From the NCBI RefSeq assembly GCF_042429235.1, contig NZ_JBHMBA010000008.1: a stretch of 64,000 nt of DNA; one strand, written 5' to 3'. The notes beneath the pieces were generated by a model. That model did no database searches. It had not been told where the DNA came from and saw only the letters and a list, made by a program, of their open reading frames with translations. Of this stretch, positions 58,066 to 64,000 are shown piece by piece. Source of the stretch: Arthrobacter_B citreus. GTDB taxonomy: Bacteria; Actinomycetota; Actinomycetes; Actinomycetales; Micrococcaceae. Every line of letters begins with the position of its first letter. The first letter of the stretch is position 1. The position numbers and the translations under genes are program-made.

Positions 58066-58380
58066 TCATACCGTGGGTGGAAGCGGCCCGGCCAACTGGT
58101 AGGACTCCAGCAGCAGTTCCTCCAGCTCGGCGGGGTCCACACGGTCCAGGCGCACCAGCACCAGCTGCGGTGACCGGTGGTGGTGCGGAGTCCAGAAGAA
58201 GGTGTCCGGATCGGTGCCCGCAAGGGCATCACGTTCCGGAGTCTTGACCGTCACTATGCCGTCTTCCCAAATGCGGGCCATCAGGGTGCGGGCAAACCAG
58301 GCGGGCTGCTGCCAGCTGAGCCGTTCGGTGACGCCGGGCAGCGCCAGGCAGATGGACCGGACGTCGGCTTCAGTGGACAC
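58066..58380 (-). CDS. MmcQ/YjbR family protein
   Basis: 104 residues with the family text LALPGVTERLSWQQPAWFARTLMARIWEDGIVTVKTP and the C-terminal LVLVRLDRVDPAELEELLLESYQLAGP. The fold is that of a small DNA-binding-like (CyaY-like) protein. It lies 70 bases upstream of the ABC ATPase gene on the same strand; linkage to it or to the two-component genes is not established. Confidence 0.85.
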   Translation of the reverse strand: MSTEADVRSICLALPGVTERLSWQQPAWFARTLMARIWEDGIVTVKTPERDALAGTDPDTFFWTPHHHRSPQLVLVRLDRVDPAELEELLLESYQLAGPLPPTV

Positions 58381-58438
58381 GGCTGCCTCCCTGACCGCGG
58401 TGCGCGCTCGACCGCGTTGTGGCGGGTGCGGGCCCTGG

Positions 58439-59179
58439 TTACGGTGCGACGATACCGGTCTCGTAGGCGATCACAACAGCCTGCACACGGTCACGGGCGC
58501 CGAGCTTGGCGAGGATGTGGCCCACGTGCGTTTTGACCGTGGCGTCGGAGAGGAACAGATGCGCGGCGATTTCCGGGTTGGACAGGCCCTGCGCAATCAG
58601 CCCGAACACTTCGCGCTCGCGGGGGGTGAGGCGTTCGACGTCGGCGGCGTGGCGGCTGACCTCGGCGGTGGGCTCTCGGAGCAAGGGAGCGACGTGGTCC
58701 AGCAGGCGCCGGGTGGTCGACGGGGCAATCACGGCATCGCCGCGGTACACAGTGCGGATGGCTTCGAGCAGTTCCTCCGGGGGAGCATCCTTGAGCAGGA
58801 AACCGCTGGCGCCGGCCCGGATGGCGGACAGGGCGTACTCGTCCAGGTCGAAGGTGGTCAGGACCACCACCTTGAGGTCGACGTCGGTGGATCCCTTGGG
58901 CTGGGCAGCGGCGCGTTCCAGGAGCCGGCGGGTCGCCTCGATCCCGTCCATGCCGGGCATGCGCACGTCCATGAGGACGACGTCGGCACGCACTGCGGAC
59001 AGTGCCTGGATCGCGTCCCCACCGTTGCCGGCCTCCGCGACGACGGTCAAATCCGGCTGGGAGTTGATCAGCATCTTGAAGCCGCCGCGCACCAGCTGCT
59101 GGTCATCCACCAGGGCCACGCGGATGGGGCCTGCCTCGGGGACACTGCTGTCGGACGGGTCGGGCAGGGTGCCGGTCAT
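58439..59179 (-). CDS. response regulator, NarL/LuxR family
   Basis: 246 residues. Receiver domain with VDDQQLVRGGF, phosphoacceptor Asp71 (VVLMDVRMPGMDG) and Lys at LKDAPPEE. C-terminal LuxR-type HTH (about 180-240) with LTPREREVFGLIAQGLSNPEIAAHLFLSDATVKTHVGHILAKL. It is the partner of the sensor kinase whose gene ends 2 bases before it. The ABC transporter downstream is the likely target. Confidence 0.93.
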   Translation of the reverse strand: MTGTLPDPSDSSVPEAGPIRVALVDDQQLVRGGFKMLINSQPDLTVVAEAGNGGDAIQALSAVRADVVLMDVRMPGMDGIEATRRLLERAAAQPKGSTDVDLKVVVLTTFDLDEYALSAIRAGASGFLLKDAPPEELLEAIRTVYRGDAVIAPSTTRRLLDHVAPLLREPTAEVSRHAADVERLTPREREVFGLIAQGLSNPEIAAHLFLSDATVKTHVGHILAKLGARDRVQAVVIAYETGIVAP

Positions 59180-59181
59180 GC

Positions 59182-60462
59182 TCAGGCCTCCGTGTAGGGA
59201 ATGAATGCGGTAACGCGGAATCCTCCGCCGGCTGCCGGAGCAGCCACCAGTGTTCCATCGTAGAGGGCCACCCGCTCGGTCATGCCGTTGATGCCCTGCC
59301 CGGTGCCGGAGGAGGAACCGCTCTGGCCGCCGGTAGCGGAAAGCGGGGGAGGAGGAGGTGCGCCGTCAGCGCCGGCGCCGCGGCCGTCGTCGTGCACTGT
59401 GATTTGCAATCCGCGGGGCGTCCACTGCAGGTCGACGCCGGCCTGCACCGAGGGGCCCGCATGTTTGAGGACATTGGTGAGGGATTCCTGGATGACCCGG
59501 TAGGCGGTCAGCTCGGCGCCTGCGGGAAGCGGGCGGCGCATCGATCCCGTCTCGCTCACCGTTACCTCCAATCCTGCCCGCTTGACCGCGTCCACCAGCT
59601 CGGTGATATCGGCCAGCGACGGCAGGGGACGGGTGGACGCGAGTTCATCACCACGGAGAACTCCGAGCAACCGCCGCATCTCCCGCAGCGAGCCGCGGCC
59701 GGTTTCCGCGATGGTTCCCAGCGTCTTGGCCGCGATCTCCGGATCCTGGGCGCTCGCATACCGGGCGCCGTCGGCCTGGGTGATGATGACCGAGAGGGAA
59801 TGGGCCACGATGTCGTGCATTTCCCGGGCAATGTGCGTGCGTTCGTCCGCGGCGGCCAGATCCCGTTCCTGCTGGCGTTCCACCTCGAGCCGGCGGGCGT
59901 GGTCACGGAGCGCTTCCATCGCCAGGCGGCGGGTACGGGCCAGGTCGCCGAAGGTCCAGCAGAGAAGGACCACCGCGTCGATGGCCACCACAATAATCGC
60001 GTACCGCCACAGCAGGCCGGTGAGCTCAGGGATCAGGCCCCCGGACTGCAGCGGGATGAAGTAGTACCGGTGGATAAACAGCATCCCGCCAACCAACGCC
60101 AGTGCGAGTCCGCTCAGACTCGCCCAGCGAGGTGCGTAAGCGGCGAGCGAATAAACCGTGACAAGGACAAAAATGTCGGCTGGCAGCCCGGTCTCCGGGA
60201 CCAGGACCAGCTGCAGCAGGCAGGCTGCTGCCTGGATTGCTGCCGCGGCGACCGGGCGGGTTCTCTTCCAGGCCAGCGGCAGGCAGATGGCAGCGGAGAG
60301 GACAAATTCAACCTGTTGTCCCTGGAAGGTCAGGAGGAACGGGACGGCAAAAATCAGGGTGGCGGTCAGCGCCTGAAACAGATCGACCTTGAAGGGGTTC
60401 GCCTGCAGCCAGGCATGGATTCGACGGTGCACGAGCATGGACAACAACTCTAGGGCCAGCAT
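59182..60462 (-). CDS. sensor histidine kinase, HisKA_3 (NarL-partner) type
   Basis: 426 residues: four or five membrane spans (about 30-170), then dimerisation helix with the phosphorylated His216 in HIAREMHDIVAHSLSV, and a HATPase_c domain (about 300-426; VIQESLTNVLKHAGP and DDGRGAG). Glycine- and Pro-rich loop GADGAPPPPPLSATGGQSGSSSGTGQGI near the end. It senses a membrane-linked stress. Transcribed together with the regulator. Confidence 0.9.
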   Translation of the reverse strand: MLALELLSMLVHRRIHAWLQANPFKVDLFQALTATLIFAVPFLLTFQGQQVEFVLSAAICLPLAWKRTRPVAAAAIQAAACLLQLVLVPETGLPADIFVLVTVYSLAAYAPRWASLSGLALALVGGMLFIHRYYFIPLQSGGLIPELTGLLWRYAIIVVAIDAVVLLCWTFGDLARTRRLAMEALRDHARRLEVERQQERDLAAADERTHIAREMHDIVAHSLSVIITQADGARYASAQDPEIAAKTLGTIAETGRGSLREMRRLLGVLRGDELASTRPLPSLADITELVDAVKRAGLEVTVSETGSMRRPLPAGAELTAYRVIQESLTNVLKHAGPSVQAGVDLQWTPRGLQITVHDDGRGAGADGAPPPPPLSATGGQSGSSSGTGQGINGMTERVALYDGTLVAAPAAGGGFRVTAFIPYTEA

Positions 60463-60541
60463 GCATTCACCCGCCTCATGCCACGGTCTGATTCTGGGCC
60501 CGTCCCGCAGGTCAGCGCCTCGCGAGTCGCCTATGCCGTCC

Positions 60542-60581
60542 TGTCCAGCATGTGGGACGGGTTGCCCGGGATGTGGACCAT
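60542..60581 (+). promoter_or_regulatory. operator-like element of leuB shared with ilvB
   Basis: TGTCCAGCATGTGGGACG (60542-60559) has the same arms and spacing as the ilvB element at 39004-39021. ATGTGGACCAT (60571-60581) is a second shared piece (ATGCGGACCAT at 38992). These lie just upstream and over the leuB promoter. Confidence 0.55.
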
Positions 60582-60586
60582 TTTCC

Positions 60587-60592
60587 TAGACT
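60587..60592 (+). promoter_or_regulatory. -10 box of a leaderless leuB transcript
   Basis: TAGACT ends 6 bases before the ATG at 60599. TTGCCC (60562-60567) is a possible -35 at 19 bases. No ribosome-binding site is visible. Confidence 0.5.
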
Positions 60593-60598
60593 GTCGAT

Positions 60599-61660
60599 AT
60601 GAGCGAACAGCCCTCCACCATTTCCCTGGCCGTCATTTCCGGCGACGGCATTGGCCCTGAAGTCACGGCCGAGGCCGTCAAGGTGCTGCTCGCCGTCACC
60701 CGGGACAGCCCCGTCAGCTTTGACCTGACCGAATACCCGCTTGGTGCCGAGCACTGGCTGGCCACCGGTGAAACCCTGCCGGACGAGACGCTCGAGGCAC
60801 TCAAGGGCCATGACGCCATTCTTTTTGGCGCCGTGGGCGGCGCACCGGGAGACACCAGCATTCCTTCGGGCCTGATTGAGCGGGAAATGCTCCTGAAGCT
60901 GCGCTTCAGCCTCGACCATTTCGTGAATCTGCGTCCGTCCCGGCTGTACCCCGGCATCGGCAGCCCGCTTGCCAACCCGGGAACCGTTGATTTCCTGGTC
61001 GTCCGCGAAGGCACCGAGGGCCCGTACACCGGAAACGGCGGCGTGCTCCGCGAAGGCACCCCGCAGGAAGTGGCCACCGAGGTTTCACTGAACACCGCGC
61101 ACGGCGTGGAGCGCGTGGTCCGGGACGCCTTCCGCCGAGCCAGTGACCGGCCGCGCAAAAAACTCACCCTGGTCCACAAGCACAACGTGCTGGTGTACGC
61201 CGGCAGACTGTGGAAGCGCACGGTGGAGCGCGTCGCCGTCGAATTCCCCGACGTCACCCATGACTACCTCCACGTGGACGCGGCCATGATTTTCATGGTC
61301 ACCGACCCCGCCCGGTTTGACGTGATTGTCACAGACAACCTGTTCGGCGACATCATCACCGACCTCGCCGCAGCGGTCACCGGCGGGATCGGCCTGGCCG
61401 CCTCCGGCAACCTCAACATGGACGGCACCTACCCCTCCATGTTTGAGCCGGTGCACGGCTCGGCCCCTGACATTGCGGGCCAGCAGAAGGCCGACCCCAC
61501 CGCGGCCATCCTTTCCGCCGCTCTGATGCTCCGCCATCTCGGCCTCGAAAAAGAAGCGGTGCGGGTGGAGGAAGCGGTGGAAGCCGACGTCGCGGCACGG
61601 TCCGGAAACCCGCGGACGACGGCGGAGATAGGCAATGCGATAACCACGGCCGTGTCATAA
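60599..61660 (+). CDS. leuB: 3-isopropylmalate dehydrogenase
   Basis: 353 residues. It oxidises and decarboxylates 3-isopropylmalate in leucine synthesis, NAD- and Mg-dependent. AVISGDGIGPEVTAEAV, the substrate Arg in KLRFSLDHFVNLRPSRLYPG, VTDNLFGDIITDLAAAVTGGIGLAASGN and GSAPDIAGQQKADPTAAILS are standard motifs. ilvE follows 61 bases downstream, so the two are probably co-transcribed. Confidence 0.96.
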   Translation: MSEQPSTISLAVISGDGIGPEVTAEAVKVLLAVTRDSPVSFDLTEYPLGAEHWLATGETLPDETLEALKGHDAILFGAVGGAPGDTSIPSGLIEREMLLKLRFSLDHFVNLRPSRLYPGIGSPLANPGTVDFLVVREGTEGPYTGNGGVLREGTPQEVATEVSLNTAHGVERVVRDAFRRASDRPRKKLTLVHKHNVLVYAGRLWKRTVERVAVEFPDVTHDYLHVDAAMIFMVTDPARFDVIVTDNLFGDIITDLAAAVTGGIGLAASGNLNMDGTYPSMFEPVHGSAPDIAGQQKADPTAAILSAALMLRHLGLEKEAVRVEEAVEADVAARSGNPRTTAEIGNAITTAVS

Positions 61661-61721
61661 GCTCGGAAAGTACCAATAACCATTTCGTCGGGCGGCCGCG
61701 CCGTCCACCGTGGAGGAAACA

Positions 61722-62828
61722 ATGTCAGTCAGTGCTCTGGAATTTACCCAGGAGCTTTCCGCCCATCCGAAGCCGGCCGAGGAGCGTGCGGCCATCCTGG
61801 CCAATCCCGGATTCGGAGACTACTTCACGGATCACACCGCGGTCATTGATTACAAAGCCAATGACGCAGGCGTCGGTGTCTGGCAGAACGCCCGGATCGA
61901 ACCGTACGGCCCCATCGCCATGGACCCGGCGGCCGCCGTGCTGCACTACGGCCAGGAGATCTTTGAAGGACTCAAGGCGTACCGGCATGCCGACGGCTCG
62001 GTGTGGAGCTTCCGGCCCGAGGCCAACGCGGCACGCCTGAACCTCTCCGCCCGCCGCCTGGCGCTGCCGGAGCTGCCCGAAGAACTGTTCCTGGAATCCC
62101 TGCGCCAGCTGGTCGGGCTGGACAAGGACTGGATCCCGGAGGGCGACGGCGCAGCCCTGTACCTGCGGCCGTTCATGATCGCCACCGAGGCGTTCCTGGG
62201 TGTCCGCCCGTCCCGTGAGGTTTCCTACCGCGTGATTGCTTCCCCGGCCGGCAACTACTTTGGCGGTGAACTGAAGCCCGTTTCCATCTGGCTTTCCACC
62301 AAGTATGCCCGCGCCGGCATCGGCGGCACCGGCGAAGCCAAGTGCGGCGGCAACTATGCAGCGTCGCTGATCGCCCAGATGGAAGGCGAGGCCCACGGCT
62401 GCAAGCAGGTCCTGTTCCTGGACGAGGCCAATGACAACGCCGTGGAAGAGCTTGGCGGCATGAACGTGTTCTTCGTCTTCAAGGACGGCACCCTGGTGAC
62501 TCCGGCACTGTCCGGCACCATCCTGCACGGCATTACCCGTTCCTCAGTCCTGCAGCTGGGCCGGGACCGCGGCCTGAACGTCCAGGAACGCAAGATCACC
62601 CTGGACGAATGGCGCGACGGCATTGCCTCCGGCGACATCACCGAGGTGTTTGCCTGCGGCACCGCCGCCGTCATCACGCCGGTCGGCGAGCTGAAGACGG
62701 AAACCGAGTCCATCGGATCCGCGGACGCAGTTGCCGGCCCGGTCACCATGTCCATCCGTGAGCAGCTGCTCGGGATCCAGACCGGCACGGTCGAGGACAC
62801 CCACGGCTGGCTCACGCGCCTGGTCTAA
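61722..62828 (+). CDS. ilvE: branched-chain-amino-acid aminotransferase
   Basis: 368 residues of the class IV PLP fold. The PLP-binding Lys207 sits in TGEAKCGGNYAAS; GQEIFEGLKAYRH, FRPEANAARLNLSARRLALP and FACGTAAVITPVGEL are family motifs. It makes Val, Leu and Ile from the 2-oxoacids, with glutamate. The ATG at 61722 is chosen because TGGAGGAAACA precedes it; an in-frame GTG at 61710 is inside that site. Confidence 0.95.
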   Translation: MSVSALEFTQELSAHPKPAEERAAILANPGFGDYFTDHTAVIDYKANDAGVGVWQNARIEPYGPIAMDPAAAVLHYGQEIFEGLKAYRHADGSVWSFRPEANAARLNLSARRLALPELPEELFLESLRQLVGLDKDWIPEGDGAALYLRPFMIATEAFLGVRPSREVSYRVIASPAGNYFGGELKPVSIWLSTKYARAGIGGTGEAKCGGNYAASLIAQMEGEAHGCKQVLFLDEANDNAVEELGGMNVFFVFKDGTLVTPALSGTILHGITRSSVLQLGRDRGLNVQERKITLDEWRDGIASGDITEVFACGTAAVITPVGELKTETESIGSADAVAGPVTMSIREQLLGIQTGTVEDTHGWLTRLV

Positions 62829-62836
62829 CCTACGAA

Positions 62837-63625
62837 ATGAGCCCGATGTCCACCACCGCATTGATCCGCAGCAGCCCGCTGACCCGCTTCGCCCTGGCGC
62901 CGAACCCCGGTCCCATGAGCCTGGACGGGACCAACAGCTATGTCATCGCCGCAAACGGATCAGAAAGCGTGGCGGTGGTGGACCCGGGCCCACTGGATGA
63001 GGAGCATCTTCACCTCCTGGCCTCGGCCGGGACCGTGGACGTCATCCTCATTACCCACCGCCACGCAGACCATACGGAGGCCAGCCGCCGTTTTTCGGAG
63101 CTGACGGGAGCCCCCGTGCGTGCGCTGGACCCCGAGTACTGCATCAACGGCGCGCCGCTGGCGGACGGCGAGGAGATCAAGGCCGGGGGAACGGTAATCC
63201 GGGTGGTGGCAACACCCGGGCACACCTCGGATTCGGTCTGCTTCCATTTGCCCGCGGACGGTGACGGAGGATCGGTGCTGACCGGAGACACCATTCTTGG
63301 GCGCGGCACCACCGTGCTGGACTTTCCGGACGGAACGCTGGGGGAGTACCTCGAAAGCTTGGAGCGGCTGGCGGCCCTGGGACACGCAACAGTGTTGCCC
63401 GCACACGGCCCCGTGCTCTCGGATCTCAGCTCCGTGGTCCTGACCTATCGGGACCACCGGGAGGAACGCCTCGAACAAATCCGCGCCGCCTTGGCGGAGG
63501 CCGGACCGGATGCCGGCGTTTCCCGCGTCGCCGACCTGGTGTACGCGGATGTGCCGGCGAACGTCCGCCCCGCCGCTGAACTATCGGTTGCCGCCCAGCT
63601 GCAGTATTTGAGGGAAGCTGTGTGA
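62837..63625 (+). CDS. metallo-beta-lactamase-fold hydrolase
   Basis: 262 residues. The metal motif HRHADH (residues about 74-79), LTGDTILGRGT, TPGHTSDSVC and LPAHGPV are intact, so two metals are likely bound. Sequence resembles the LACTB2/ribonuclease-like MBL group. It starts 8 bases after the ilvE stop. The substrate is unknown; nothing in the sequence links it to branched-chain metabolism beyond position. Confidence 0.85.
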   Translation: MSPMSTTALIRSSPLTRFALAPNPGPMSLDGTNSYVIAANGSESVAVVDPGPLDEEHLHLLASAGTVDVILITHRHADHTEASRRFSELTGAPVRALDPEYCINGAPLADGEEIKAGGTVIRVVATPGHTSDSVCFHLPADGDGGSVLTGDTILGRGTTVLDFPDGTLGEYLESLERLAALGHATVLPAHGPVLSDLSSVVLTYRDHREERLEQIRAALAEAGPDAGVSRVADLVYADVPANVRPAAELSVAAQLQYLREAV

Positions 63626-64000
63626 GCACTTCCACCGCGGCGGGACTTGCGGGACGGCGCTGAGCAGTTGCAGACTGGATATGTCCGTTTTTCGAAGTCG
63701 AAGCGGAATGCGGGACGGTTTGGCGCAGGGTGCAGGAGGTCACACTCCAGCGGTTTGCGCGGACCGCCGGGGCTGTGTAAAGTTGAGTGAGTTGCCCCGG
63801 TGAGCGCCTGACAGACACTGCGAAGTGTATCTGCAAGTGAGACTCCCGGAAGCGGCAGCAAAACCCCAACACACAGCAACGGAGAATATCCGGACGCTTC
63901 GTGACGGGTTCAGCCGGACGGAATAGCGAATATCGGGAATTATCCCGAATTGCTAAAACCGGCCGGATGAAATAGAATAAAGAAACACTGCAGCGAAGAG
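63626..64000. other. non-coding right edge with inverted repeat and promoter
   Basis: No convincing gene is present. TCGGGA (63933-63938) and TCCCGA (63943-63948) form an inverted repeat around ATTA, just upstream of a promoter (63950-63978). The rest is GC-rich with one weak reading frame at 63681-63803 that I do not accept. Confidence 0.5.
63950..63978 (+). promoter_or_regulatory. promoter for a gene beyond the right edge
   Basis: TTGCTA (63950-63955) and TAGAAT (63973-63978) are spaced by 17 bases. The inverted repeat at 63933-63948 ends one base upstream, where it could act as an operator or activator site. AT-rich sequence follows. Confidence 0.5.

Noticed and set aside
63681..63803. 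A 40-codon ATG frame downstream of the metallohydrolase gene
   Set aside because: No ribosome-binding site, Arg/Gly-rich composition and no recognised features.
63626..63930. A riboswitch in the last intergenic region
   Set aside because: I looked for cobalamin, c-di-AMP and other consensus cores and could not find a convincing one. The sequence is cut by the edge.

Overview
The window is GC-rich, densely coded chromosomal DNA from a high-GC Gram-positive bacterium. It is most likely a member of the Micrococcaceae (Arthrobacter-like). This rests on the ilvD / ilvB-ilvN-ilvC / serA / leuB / ilvE gene order, GTG/TTG starts, NrtR-nadABC, an RmlC-RmlD fusion, mqo, and several -10 boxes of the TANNNT type lying directly before start codons. 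The species call is inference. I see no phage, insertion sequence, CRISPR array or rRNA; this is ordinary chromosome, with most of the unusual content in its regulatory DNA and repeats.

Left part (1-22.4 kb). A minus-strand 2-oxoacid dehydrogenase operon (E1 alpha, E1 beta, a free lipoyl protein and an alpha/beta hydrolase cut by the window edge) lies head to head with a lipoteichoic-acid-synthase-like membrane enzyme. A small basic protein, an amino-acid permease with a divergent Lrp regulator, and the NAD operon nrtR-nadA-nadB-nadC-cysteine desulfurase follow, with translational coupling at most junctions. Next come an M20 peptidase coupled to an MFS exporter, a minus-strand LLM-flavin oxidoreductase / MarR / SDR operon with a palindromic operator, and an AcrB-type RND exporter.

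Middle (22.4-36.5 kb). mqo precedes a peptide ABC transporter whose parts lie on both strands: two lipoprotein receptors, two permeases and one fused double ATPase. A fasciclin lipoprotein with a SigK-like promoter, tRNA-Leu(UAG), a Bcp peroxiredoxin, a MarR regulator, two identical tRNA-Lys(CUU) transcription units and a 2-hydroxyacid dehydrogenase follow.

Right part (36.5-64 kb). The branched-chain amino acid genes dominate: ilvD, then ilvBNC behind a leader peptide and attenuator, serA, and further on leuB and ilvE. The ilvB and leuB promoters share an operator-like element, TGTCC-N5-GTGRGACG, which points to common control. Between them are an ABC exporter, a quinone-oxidoreductase-like enzyme, metG, a dTDP-rhamnose cassette (rmlA divergent from rmlB and rmlCD) bracketed by a 53-bp direct repeat carrying a terminator, a MacB/FtsX-type ABC system, an MmcQ/YjbR protein and a NarL-type two-component system. 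A metallo-beta-lactamase-fold hydrolase ends the coding part, and a promoter for a gene beyond the edge lies in the last 60 bases.

Start codons were chosen by ribosome-binding sites, by family N-termini, or (for several genes) by a -10 box placed for leaderless transcription. Long antisense reading frames caused by high GC were left out.
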